DNA of 64,000 bases from RGIG5299 sp045588575 (GTDB lineage Bacteria; Bacillota; Clostridia; Oscillospirales; RGIG5299). Every line of letters begins with the position of its first letter. Position 1 is the stretch's first letter. Of the stretch, positions 17,461 through 25,161 are shown one piece after another. The notes below the pieces were generated by a model, which saw only the letters and a list, made by a program, of their open reading frames with translations, was not told the origin of the DNA and ran no database searches. The stretch lies in the NCBI GenBank assembly GCA_045588575.1, contig JAZNEJ010000018.1:21838-85837 (forward strand), written 5' to 3'. The position numbers were made by a program, and so were the translations under genes.

Positions 17461-18240
17461 TTATTTTTTAAATTCAAAAAGTCTGTAAAGCTTTTTGGAA
17501 AATTTTCCGGCATAAAGCTTTGAGAAAATACTTTTTTCAAAGCCTTTTAATTGGTTTATATATTTTTCGGGCGTTATTTCGTGCTCTCTTACAAATGAAA
17601 AAGCTCCGTTTTCGAGCAATTCGGGATTATCAATTCCGAAAACCTCGCTAACGCCAACGTCGTTTACGGGATTTTTATATTTAGACATTTTGGCAGCTAA
17701 AGAACTGTAACAGTCGGTTAAAAGGGAAAATTCGTCAAAATGCTCACACAACGCCTCTGTTAAAGCGTTAAGCTCGTAAAGGGTTAAATACATGCTAACC
17801 CCTTCCATAATTATAACGGCACTTTTCTGTTTGGGAATGCTTTTTAGCCATTCCGATTTTCGAATATCGCCGCCTATCATTTTATAACGCTCGTTTTCCT
17901 CGTAATAACGCTTTCTTTCTGATATGACTTCGGGAAAATCTACGTCATACCATTTTTTATATTCGTTTATTCTTAAAGCTCTGCTGTCCATTCCTGAGCC
18001 TAAATGAATAATAACAGACTCTTCGTTTTCTTTAATTTTTTCTTTCGTCCAATCATCAAAAACGGCAGAACGAATGCCCATATAATAGGCAAGCCATTTA
18101 GATTTGGATTTTCCTTTCAGGTGAAAATCCTCGGAGTCCCAAATTTCCTCGGCTTTTTTATCATCAAGAAAAAGCGCTTTTCGGCTAACGTAGGCTTTGC
18201 CGTAAAGAGGAATGTAAAGCGTTTTATTAACACTGTTCAT
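17461..18240 (-). CDS. LCM-family class I SAM-dependent methyltransferase
   Basis: 259 residues. Leucine-carboxyl-methyltransferase (PPM1/Tcmp) family: SAM site VIIHLGSGMDSRALR (about residues 76-90), acidic WYDVDFPEVISERK, and IIMEGVSMYLT. In bacteria these usually methylate small molecules rather than proteins, and the substrate here is unknown. The start is 14 bases after the rlmD stop and has AAGGAGGTT upstream, so it is the last gene of the cysteine desulfurase-thiI-rlmD operon. No link to tRNA or rRNA modification can be shown beyond position. Confidence 0.8.
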   Translation of the reverse strand: MNSVNKTLYIPLYGKAYVSRKALFLDDKKAEEIWDSEDFHLKGKSKSKWLAYYMGIRSAVFDDWTKEKIKENEESVIIHLGSGMDSRALRINEYKKWYDVDFPEVISERKRYYEENERYKMIGGDIRKSEWLKSIPKQKSAVIIMEGVSMYLTLYELNALTEALCEHFDEFSLLTDCYSSLAAKMSKYKNPVNDVGVSEVFGIDNPELLENGAFSFVREHEITPEKYINQLKGFEKSIFSKLYAGKFSKKLYRLFEFKK

Positions 18241-18254
18241 ATTAACCTCCTTGG

Positions 18255-19601
18255 TTAAATTTTAGTTAACAACACAACGTTTTCAATGTGATATGTTCTG
18301 GGGAACATATCAACGGGCTGAATTTTTTTAATTTCATAGCCGTTTTCAACAAACTTTTTAACGTCGCGCGCCTGAGTTGTAGGGTCGCAGGCAATGTAAA
18401 CTATTTTCTTCGGCGAAAATTCGCAAACCGTTTTAACTGCAAGCTCGTCAAGCCCCTTTCTTGCGGGGTCAAGTGTTACAATATCGGGTTTAAATCCGCT
18501 TTCCTTGAGTTCCTTTGCGGCAATTCCGGCATCCTCACAAATAAAGGTGCAGTTTGAAAGAGAGTTTCTTTCAGCATTCTTTTCAGCATCAATAACCGCT
18601 TCTTTTACAATTTCAATTCCAACCGCTTTGCTTACTTTTCTTGCAAAAAACTGCGTTATAGTGCCCGTTCCACAGAAAATATCAAGTAAAATATCGTTTT
18701 TTTGAGGTTGCATAAGCTCAAGCGCAGTGGTGTAAAGCTTTTCAACTTGATATGGGTTAATTTGAAAAAACGAAAGGGGAGAAACCGAAAAAGAGAGGTC
18801 GCCGATTAAATCGGTAATAAAATCATCGCCCCAAAGGGTAATGCATTTTTCACCCATAATTTCGTTACCGGTTTTGTTATTAACGTTAAGAATAACGCTC
18901 TTCAAACCGTTTATTTTTGCTTTTAATTCCTCTATGAGTGAAGAAACGTTGGGTAGCTTTTCGCCGTTTGCAACGATTATAATCATAACCTCGTTGGTTT
19001 TTACGCCAACTCTGCCGCCAACGTGTCTTATAAGACCTTTTCCCGTAAGCTCATCGTAAACCGAAACGTTATTTTTTAAAATCCAATCCTTAAAAACGGG
19101 AATAACGGCATCAAAAGCGGAATCGTGAAGCATACAGCGCTCAATATCCACAATTGAGTGTGAGTGCTGACGGTAAAAGCCTATTTTAAGCTCGCCGTTT
19201 TTCTTTGAAACGGGAAACATGGCTTTGTTTCGGTAGCCGACGGTTTTGGGTGAGGGAATAACGTTTGAAATTTCAAATTCGGTTTTTCCAATTCTCGAAA
19301 AAGCATCTTCAATAAAGCGTTTTTTATATTTAAGCTCCGTTTCGTAGGAAAAATCGGCAAAACAGCAGCCGCATTTACCGCCAAAGAGGCAAAAATGCTC
19401 TTCTCTTTCGGAAGACGGGGCGATAAGCCTTTCAATTTTTCCAAATGCGTAAGATTTAAAAACCTTTAAAATTCTTATCTCGCAAAGGTCGCCTTTAACG
19501 GTTCTCGGCACGAAAACAACAATGCCGTCTGCCTTGCAAATTCCGCTTCCGCCGTATGAAATTGCTTCAATTTCGGCTGTTATAATATCATTCTTTTTCA
19601 T
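18255..19601 (-). CDS. rlmD: 23S rRNA (uracil-5-)-methyltransferase, RlmD/TrmA family
   Basis: 448 residues. Makes 5-methyluridine in rRNA, using SAM and an Fe-S-dependent fold. Domains: N-terminal TRAM RNA-binding domain (ITAEIEAISYGGSGI), Fe-S ligands in CLFGGKCGCCFADF, the SAM motif LDIFCGTGTITQFF, LDPARKGLDE, and the catalytic Cys in YIACDPTTQARD. The family has several rRNA/tRNA specificities (RlmD, RlmCD, TrmFO-independent TrmA); in Firmicutes RlmCD-like action is common, so the exact base is uncertain. It overlaps the end of thiI by 14 bases. Confidence 0.88.
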   Translation of the reverse strand: MKKNDIITAEIEAISYGGSGICKADGIVVFVPRTVKGDLCEIRILKVFKSYAFGKIERLIAPSSEREEHFCLFGGKCGCCFADFSYETELKYKKRFIEDAFSRIGKTEFEISNVIPSPKTVGYRNKAMFPVSKKNGELKIGFYRQHSHSIVDIERCMLHDSAFDAVIPVFKDWILKNNVSVYDELTGKGLIRHVGGRVGVKTNEVMIIIVANGEKLPNVSSLIEELKAKINGLKSVILNVNNKTGNEIMGEKCITLWGDDFITDLIGDLSFSVSPLSFFQINPYQVEKLYTTALELMQPQKNDILLDIFCGTGTITQFFARKVSKAVGIEIVKEAVIDAEKNAERNSLSNCTFICEDAGIAAKELKESGFKPDIVTLDPARKGLDELAVKTVCEFSPKKIVYIACDPTTQARDVKKFVENGYEIKKIQPVDMFPRTYHIENVVLLTKI

Positions 19602-20784
19602 TTTCGCATTTTCCGCAAATAATTCTTATAAATTCAACGTTGCTCATTGCAATATTTTCCAAACGCTCAAAATCAACTGCTTTTTCCGCTTTAATAACGT
19701 CCTCTAAAACGGGGTTTGTTTTAGGATGTCTGGGTGTGAAAACGGTGCAACAATCCTCGTAAGGAAGAATTGAGGTTTCAAAGGTGTCAATTTTTCTTGC
19801 AATATCAATTATTTCGTTTTTATCTAACCCTATTAACGGCTTGAAGATGGGAATTTCGGCTTCCGCTTCGGTGCAGCACATTGCCGCGAGCGTTTGCGAG
19901 GCAACCTGACCAAGACTTTCGCCTGAAATTAAGCAGGGAATGTGATAATTTATGGCAAGCTTAGATGCAATTCGCATCATTGAGCGGCGCAAAATAATTG
20001 TTGAAAGCTCTTCGGGGCAATTATCTCTTATATGCTCTTGAATTTCGGTGAAGTTTATAATATTTAAATTGAATTTTTGCTCGTAAAGAGAGATTTTTTT
20101 GCAAAGGGTAATAACCTTTTCTTTTGCCATTTCGGAGGTGTAGGGATATGAAAAAAAGTGGATTCCGTCAACTGACATTCCGCGCTTGGCCATCATATAG
20201 CCTGCAACGGGAGAATCAATTCCACCTGAAATTAAGAGAAGACCTCTTCCGTTTGAGCCGGTGGGCATTCCGCCTGCACCGACAAAACCGTTTGCTCTTA
20301 TAAATGCCGATTGGTCGCGTATTTCGACGGTAACGGTAACGTCGGGATTATGCATATCCGCTTTTAAATGCGGGAAATTATCTAAAATAAAATCACCGAA
20401 ATGAAGACAAAGCTGAGGAGAATTCATAAAAAACGCTTTGTCGGAGCGTTTGGCAACAACTTTGAAGGTTTTTGCATTTAATAAATCTTCGCCTATTGCC
20501 TCGGGAATGGCATCTTCAATAGCCTTAATATCTTTTTCGACCTCGTAAGCAAAGCTGAAATTTATAATGCCGAATACCTTTGAAACGGCGTTTTTAACCG
20601 CATCCATATCTGCATCTTGATTTTTTAAATGCAAAACGGCGGTTGATTGAGCGGTGTAATAATCAAAACCGCCAAAGGGTGCGAGAGCCGATTTAAGAGA
20701 ACGTATTAAAAGTATTTCAAAACGGTGCTTATTAAGCCCTTTTAACGTCATTTCACCGTATTTAAGCAAAACACACTTTTTCAT
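19588..20784 (-). CDS. thiI: tRNA 4-thiouridine synthase ThiI, without rhodanese domain
   Basis: 398 residues from the ATG at 20784 (KKCVLLKYGEMTLKG), with AAAGGAG seven bases upstream. Adenylates U8 of tRNA and inserts sulfur; may also serve thiazole synthesis. Domains: N-terminal ferredoxin-like NFLD, THUMP (about residues 60-165), PP-loop ATPase with LLLISGGIDSPVAGYMM (about residues 180-195) and CCTVFTPRHPKT. It ends without the C-terminal rhodanese domain of E. coli ThiI, as in Bacillus, where a dedicated cysteine desulfurase (NifZ) hands sulfur directly to ThiI; the gene just upstream is a cysteine desulfurase. Confidence 0.95.
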   Translation of the reverse strand: MKKCVLLKYGEMTLKGLNKHRFEILLIRSLKSALAPFGGFDYYTAQSTAVLHLKNQDADMDAVKNAVSKVFGIINFSFAYEVEKDIKAIEDAIPEAIGEDLLNAKTFKVVAKRSDKAFFMNSPQLCLHFGDFILDNFPHLKADMHNPDVTVTVEIRDQSAFIRANGFVGAGGMPTGSNGRGLLLISGGIDSPVAGYMMAKRGMSVDGIHFFSYPYTSEMAKEKVITLCKKISLYEQKFNLNIINFTEIQEHIRDNCPEELSTIILRRSMMRIASKLAINYHIPCLISGESLGQVASQTLAAMCCTEAEAEIPIFKPLIGLDKNEIIDIARKIDTFETSILPYEDCCTVFTPRHPKTNPVLEDVIKAEKAVDFERLENIAMSNVEFIRIICGKCENEKE

Positions 20785-20795
20785 TTTAAACTCCT

Positions 20796-21926
20796 TTAAA
20801 CCTTGAAATAAACTATTGCTTCGCAAATTGCGTTATAAAGCGCTTCAACTTCTTCAACGGTGTTTTGAACGCCGAAGCTTATGCGAAACGCCGATTTTTG
20901 CCTATCGGGAGAAAGCTTCATTGCCGCCAAAACCGAGGAAGCCAAGCTTTTGTTTGAAGAACATGCCGAGCCGGGAGAAACAAAAATATCTCTATCTTGC
21001 AAAAATCTAACCATAACCTCGGAGGGAATCTTCGGAACCGAAAGATTTAAAACCGCATGCGATGAATTCTCGGTGCTGTTAATGAAAACCTTGGGATTAT
21101 TTGAAAAAAGCTCAACGCCTTTTTTAAAAAGCAAATCGTAATGAGATTTATATTCGTTAAAGTTTTCGATAAGAAGGGAGGCTGCCGCTGAAAGCGACAT
21201 AATGGCGGGCACGTTTTCGGTGCCGTTTCTTATTCCTTTTTCTTGGCCGCCGCCGAAAACAATGGGAGAAAGGCGCAAACTGCTTGATGCATATAAAACA
21301 CCAACGCCCTTTGAAGCTCTTATTTTGTGGCCGCTTACGGTTATGAGGTCAACCTCTTTTTTTGAGGGAAGCGGCACTTTACCGAAAGCCGCAACACAGT
21401 CGGAATGAATAATTGCGTTGGCTTTTGCCTGCTTTACCGCTTTTCTTATTGCCCAAACGTCGTTTATGGCGCCCGTTTCGTTGTTTGCAAGCATAAGAGA
21501 AACAAAAACGGTGTTGGAATTTATTTTAGAAAAAATTTCTTCTTCGGTTATTCTGCCTTCTTTATTGGGTTCAAAATAAACGACCTCGAATTTATCGGTA
21601 AGCTCTTTAAAAGGCGCCGAAACCGATGAATGCTCGGTGCGAGAAAGGCAAATTCTTCCGCCGCTTCTGATAAGCTTTTTTAAAACGCCTAAAATTGCAA
21701 TATTATTGGCTTCTGTACCGCCTGAGGTAAAATAAACCTCATCGGCAGAAAAGCCTTCTGCAAAAAGAGCAATCTTTTTTCTTGCATTTAAAAGCTCGGA
21801 TTTTACGCTTTGACCAAAACGGTGTATTGATGAGGGGTTTGCATATTCTGTTTTCATAGCGTTAACCGCCGCGTTAATTGCCTCGTTACAAACGGGGGTT
21901 GTTGCACCGTTATCGAAATATATCAT
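20796..21926 (-). CDS. Cysteine desulfurase (NifZ/IscS-like) paired with ThiI
   Basis: 376 residues. PLP enzyme that releases sulfur from cysteine as an enzyme persulfide. Seen: the N-terminal MIYFDNGATTPV, FTSGGTEANN, HSDCVAAFGKVP, the PLP lysine in TVSGHKIRASKGVG (about residue 200), and the active Cys in VSPGSACSS (about residue 322). First gene of a four-gene operon and only 11 bases from thiI, so its likely job is 4-thiouridine synthesis, like Bacillus NifZ. A second cysteine desulfurase at 45403 belongs to another operon. Confidence 0.92.
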   Translation of the reverse strand: MIYFDNGATTPVCNEAINAAVNAMKTEYANPSSIHRFGQSVKSELLNARKKIALFAEGFSADEVYFTSGGTEANNIAILGVLKKLIRSGGRICLSRTEHSSVSAPFKELTDKFEVVYFEPNKEGRITEEEIFSKINSNTVFVSLMLANNETGAINDVWAIRKAVKQAKANAIIHSDCVAAFGKVPLPSKKEVDLITVSGHKIRASKGVGVLYASSSLRLSPIVFGGGQEKGIRNGTENVPAIMSLSAAASLLIENFNEYKSHYDLLFKKGVELFSNNPKVFINSTENSSHAVLNLSVPKIPSEVMVRFLQDRDIFVSPGSACSSNKSLASSVLAAMKLSPDRQKSAFRISFGVQNTVEEVEALYNAICEAIVYFKV

Positions 21927-21959
21927 AATGCCAGTCTTCTTTCTAAAATACTAAATAAT

Positions 21960-21988
21960 ATTCTATCATATTTTGAATAAAAAAACAA
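21960..21988 (-). promoter_or_regulatory. Probable sigma-A promoter of the cysteine desulfurase-thiI operon
   Basis: Minus strand TTGTTT (21988-21983), 17-base spacer, TAGAAT (21965-21960), 34 bases before the start codon. Confidence 0.5.
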
Positions 21989-22011
21989 CCGAGTAATTAT
22001 CTGTTAATAAA

Positions 22012-22042
22012 AAAACGACAATCTTTTTCAGAGTGTCGTTTT
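22012..22042 (-). terminator. Rho-independent terminator
   Basis: AAAACGACA / TGTCGTTTT stem, followed on the minus strand by a T run, just after the DUF5050 gene. Confidence 0.75.
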
Positions 22043-22048
22043 AATTTT

Positions 22049-23371
22049 TTATTCTTCCAAAACAGGCTCGGATTCGACCTTTGTGTATTGCAAAATGTTC
22101 TTTGAATATTCGCGCTGGAAACGGCAAAGGGAAACATTTCCTTCGGCATCGGTTAAATTAAAATAAACGTAGCCGCCCACAATGCTGAAGCTTTCGGCAT
22201 CTCCATCGCAAATTTTTATTTTTTCCGAAAGATTGTCTTTTTTGCAGGCATAGGCGGTCCCGTCGTTAAAGGAACAAATAATATAATCGCCGTCTATAAT
22301 AAAATCGGAAACGTTTTCAAGAATGAGCTCGGGGAAGGGCTCTTGAATGTTTGCGGAATAAAGATGGCCGTCCTCTTCCGAAATGAAGTAGATTTTTCCT
22401 TCTTCATTTCCAATGTTAAACTTGGTAACGGCTTTATTTATTACGGTAGAGGTACCGTCGCCTTCAACGGAAACCGAGCAAATAAAGTTATCGCCGTTGC
22501 GCTCATTTATGTAGTAAATAATATCGTCCCAAATTATAAACTGATAGGGAATATGGCTGTTAATTCTTTCGGGATTTGTATCTTCATCATAATCCAAGGG
22601 GAGTCTGTGGAGATAGCCTATATCAACTGCTGAGGTTGCATTTGAATAATAAAGGTAGCCATCGTAAACCATCATATATCTGGCGTAAATGTCTTTTCCG
22701 GTGTTGTTGTTCTTTAAAGCCTGACGGTCTGCACCGTTAGTTCTTACCTTGTAAACAGTGTAGTCGGAAATATAATAAACCCAATCTCCGACAACGTTTA
22801 TGTGCGAACAGTTTTCTTGAGAAAGCACTATGGAGAAGCTTTTATCGGTGCGTTCTCTTACTATTTGTTTATCGTGGTTAAGATAATAAAAATAATCGTT
22901 TGCAGCCGCGGCAATACCGCCACCCATTAGATTTTTGCCCCAATTTCCTTTAACCTTATCATCACTTCCGGAGAAGGGATTATATTCAACGCTGATTTCG
23001 TAAACACGCTCCGAGCCGTTTGGCGAAATTGTTTTTATTAAAACAACGTTGTTGCCTTTTGTGAAATTTTCGTTATAAAGTATTTTAACCGTAACGTTCT
23101 GACCGTCGGGAATTGCGGAGATTTCAAGATGGTCTATTTTATCGAGAACGGTAACGGTGTAAGACAAAACGGATTTGTCAAACTGAGGCATTAACGTATA
23201 ATTGCCAACCGTGAGGTTTTTCAAGAAGTTATTTGTGTCTTCTTGTCTTTTTGAAGTAATATCGGCGTTTATAAAAACAGCGGCGATAATTAAGCCGATG
23301 ATTAGAACGGGCGCAACAATAAACGATATGAGGGTTGTAATAGGGAGTTTTGATTTGATGTTTAATTTCAT
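22049..23371 (-). CDS. Membrane-anchored DUF5050 beta-propeller protein with cadherin-like domain
   Basis: 440 residues. A basic head and one transmembrane segment (about residues 13-35), then an extracellular cadherin-like beta-sandwich (FDKSVLSYTVTVLDKIDHLEI...NGSERVYEISVEYNP, about residues 58-128) and a DUF5050-type propeller of repeated strands such as DWVYYISDYTVYKV, DGYLYYSNA, DDIIYYINERNGD and GKIYFISEEDGH. Such proteins are common in gut Clostridia, probably cell-surface binding or sensing proteins; the ligand is unknown. GCGGAGGAC precedes the ATG. Monocistronic. Confidence 0.8.
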   Translation of the reverse strand: MKLNIKSKLPITTLISFIVAPVLIIGLIIAAVFINADITSKRQEDTNNFLKNLTVGNYTLMPQFDKSVLSYTVTVLDKIDHLEISAIPDGQNVTVKILYNENFTKGNNVVLIKTISPNGSERVYEISVEYNPFSGSDDKVKGNWGKNLMGGGIAAAANDYFYYLNHDKQIVRERTDKSFSIVLSQENCSHINVVGDWVYYISDYTVYKVRTNGADRQALKNNNTGKDIYARYMMVYDGYLYYSNATSAVDIGYLHRLPLDYDEDTNPERINSHIPYQFIIWDDIIYYINERNGDNFICSVSVEGDGTSTVINKAVTKFNIGNEEGKIYFISEEDGHLYSANIQEPFPELILENVSDFIIDGDYIICSFNDGTAYACKKDNLSEKIKICDGDAESFSIVGGYVYFNLTDAEGNVSLCRFQREYSKNILQYTKVESEPVLEE

Positions 23372-23400
23372 ATAAAGTCCTCCGCAAAAAGACTAATTAT

Positions 23401-23429
23401 ATTATACATTATAAAAGAGTTATAGTCAA
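23401..23429 (-). promoter_or_regulatory. Sigma-A promoter of the DUF5050 gene
   Basis: Minus strand TTGACT (23429-23424), 17-base spacer, TATAAT (23406-23401), 30 bases before the start codon. Confidence 0.7.
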
Positions 23430-23474
23430 TAAAAACAAAAGTAACAAAAAAATGAATTTTTCATAAAATAACAG

Positions 23475-23504
23475 TAGACAAATAACTGAAAAGTGTGATA
23501 AAAT
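23475..23504 (+). promoter_or_regulatory. Promoter of the mgtE leader
   Basis: TAGACA (23475-23480), 18-base spacer, TAAAAT (23499-23504). It predicts a 5' leader of about 215 bases before mgtE. Confidence 0.5.
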
Positions 23505-23540
23505 GTAACAAGAAAAACAAAAAACTACTATTTTTTAAAA

Positions 23541-23690
23541 AGAGGTGACGAAAATGGACGCAGGCAACGGCGGCACTATACCCCGAAGTAGACGCATAAA
23601 TATATCTGAAAATGGCTGTGTTCTGTTTTCGTAACACGATATATTTGTGCGTGTAGTCAGGCGCAAGGTGCCATGCCAATTCTTACCCGA
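23541..23690 (+). ncRNA. Structured leader of mgtE, possible M-box (ykoK) magnesium riboswitch
   Basis: Seen: a 15-bp hairpin arm (23592-23606 with 23638-23652, one G-U pair), flanked by ACTATAC (23575-23581) that can pair with GTGTAGT (23651-23657), and GGCAC with GTGCC further out. The 3' part around AGTCAGGCGCAAG and CCATGCCA can be aligned by eye to the conserved 3' core of M-box RNAs, and AGGTGA matches the start of that element. The gene downstream is the magnesium transporter mgtE, a classic M-box target. The 5' core is divergent, so this may be a variant or a different metal-sensing RNA. No intrinsic terminator is evident before the start codon. Confidence 0.55.
23554..23634 (+). CDS. 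Possible 26-residue leader peptide inside the mgtE leader
   Basis: ATG to TAA open frame of 26 codons (starts MDAGNGGTIPRSRR) with AGAGGTGA placed 5-6 bases before the ATG. It lies within the same bases that form the leader structure, so the ribosome-binding-like AGGTGA may instead be part of the RNA fold. No homologue recognised. Confidence 0.25.
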   Translation: MDAGNGGTIPRSRRINISENGCVLFS

Positions 23691-23728
23691 ATAAAAATTT
23701 TACCGCAAAAAAAGGGAGGAAAACAGGT

Positions 23729-25078
23729 ATGGAAAATACTATGACAAAAATCAAAGAGCTTTTAACAGAGAAAAGCTTTGGAAAAATTAAAACCATATTG
23801 GTAGAAATGAATCCTGCCGATATTTCGCAGCTTTTTAACGAAATAGAAGAAAGCGAATGCCTTTTGCTTTTCAGACTTTTACCTAAAGAGCTTGCGGCGG
23901 AAAGCTTCGTTTATTTCGACAGCGACATTCAAGAACAACTTATAAACAATTTTTCCGATAAAAATTTAAGAGAAATATTCTTCGACGAGCTGTTTTTGGA
24001 CGATACCGTTGATATCATCGAAGAAATGCCCGCAAACGTAGCGGCGAGAATTCTCAATAACTGCACCAATGCAGAAATAAGAAAAACAATTAACGAGCTT
24101 TTGAAATATCCCGAAGACTCTGCGGGAAGTATAATGACCGTTGAGTACGTCCGTCTTAAAAAGAGTATGACGGTAAGGGATGCTTTTGAAAGAATTCGTA
24201 AAACGGGTGTTGACAAAGAAACTATTTACACCTGTTACGTAACAGACGATAACCGCCATCTCGAAGGCATAGTTTCGGTTAAAACTCTTTTGCTTGCAAA
24301 ACAAGACGATATTATTGAAGATATAATGGAAACGAACATTAAGTTTGTTTACACTTCGGAAGATAAAGAGCACGTTGGTAATCAGTTTAATAAATACGAC
24401 TTTTTGGCTTTGCCGGTTGTAGATAACGAAAAACGCTTGCTCGGTATAGTAACGGTTGACGATGCTATTGACGTCATTCAGGAAGAGGCAAACGAAGACT
24501 TTGCAAAAATGGCAGCTATAACGCCTTCCGAAACCTCTTATTTTAAAGAGTCTATTTTTAAGCACGCTAAAAACAGAATTCCTTGGCTGCTTGTTTTTAT
24601 GCTTTCTTCAATATTTACAGGTGTAATTCTTTCGTGGTATGAAGAAGCCTTTGAAGCGTTACCTATTTTAATATCGTTCTTACCTATGCTTATGAACACG
24701 GGCGGTAACTGCGGTGCACAAAGCTCTTCAACTATGATTCGCGGTCTTGCAATTGATGAAATTAAGCTTAAAGATTTCTTCAGAGCGCTTTTAAAAGAAC
24801 TCGGAATAGGTCTTGTTGTAAGTGTGATTTTGGTTGCGGTAAGCACCTTGAGGATTTTAATTTTCGACCCTGCCGAGCTTGAAATTGCGCTGATTCTTGC
24901 GATTTCGCTTGCTTTTGTTGTTATTTTTGCAAAAGCTCTTGGATGTTGCTTGCCAATGCTTGCAAAAAAGATTAATGTTGACCCTGCAATTATGGCTTCG
25001 CCCTTAATAACAACAATAGTTGACTGTTGTGCAGTTTTGGTTTATTTTAACGTAGCGATTTTAATTTTAGGATTATAA
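23729..25078 (+). CDS. mgtE: Magnesium transporter MgtE
   Basis: 449 residues. Mg2+ channel of the inner membrane. Domain order is complete: N-terminal superhelical domain (about residues 1-130, with PADISQLFNEIEE), paired CBS domains (about 135-255, with YPEDSAGSIMTVEYV and LPVVDNEKRLLGIVTVDDAIDVI), a plug helix, and five transmembrane helices from about residue 285 (LPMLMNTGGNCGAQSSSTMIRG carries the family's NxGGNxGxQ filter region). The CBS region binds Mg2+ and gates the pore. GGGAGGA lies ten bases before the ATG, at the end of the structured leader described separately. Confidence 0.97.
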   Translation: MENTMTKIKELLTEKSFGKIKTILVEMNPADISQLFNEIEESECLLLFRLLPKELAAESFVYFDSDIQEQLINNFSDKNLREIFFDELFLDDTVDIIEEMPANVAARILNNCTNAEIRKTINELLKYPEDSAGSIMTVEYVRLKKSMTVRDAFERIRKTGVDKETIYTCYVTDDNRHLEGIVSVKTLLLAKQDDIIEDIMETNIKFVYTSEDKEHVGNQFNKYDFLALPVVDNEKRLLGIVTVDDAIDVIQEEANEDFAKMAAITPSETSYFKESIFKHAKNRIPWLLVFMLSSIFTGVILSWYEEAFEALPILISFLPMLMNTGGNCGAQSSSTMIRGLAIDEIKLKDFFRALLKELGIGLVVSVILVAVSTLRILIFDPAELEIALILAISLAFVVIFAKALGCCLPMLAKKINVDPAIMASPLITTIVDCCAVLVYFNVAILILGL

Positions 25079-25116
25079 AAAGAATCCGCATATTTTATTA
25101 TGCGGATTCTTTTTTT
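25077..25116 (+). terminator. mgtE terminator
   Basis: AGAATCCGCATA / TATGCGGATTCT 12-bp stem followed by seven T residues. Confidence 0.85.
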
Positions 25117-25119
25117 GAA

Positions 25120-25156
25120 AAGAAAAGAGCAAAAACGTTTTGTTTTTGCTCTTTTT
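25120..25156 (-). terminator. Terminator of the hydrogenase operon
   Basis: AAGAGCAAAAAC / GTTTTTGCTCTT stem (25125-25136 with 25142-25153); T-rich on the minus strand after the stem. It lies 6 bases from the end of the hydrogenase gene. Confidence 0.75.
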
Positions 25157-25161
25157 CATTT

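Noticed and set aside
23966..24565. A 199-codon minus-strand frame inside mgtE
   Set aside because: Antisense to mgtE, which has all CBS and membrane motifs; translation is Phe/Asn/Cys-rich with no recognisable domain.
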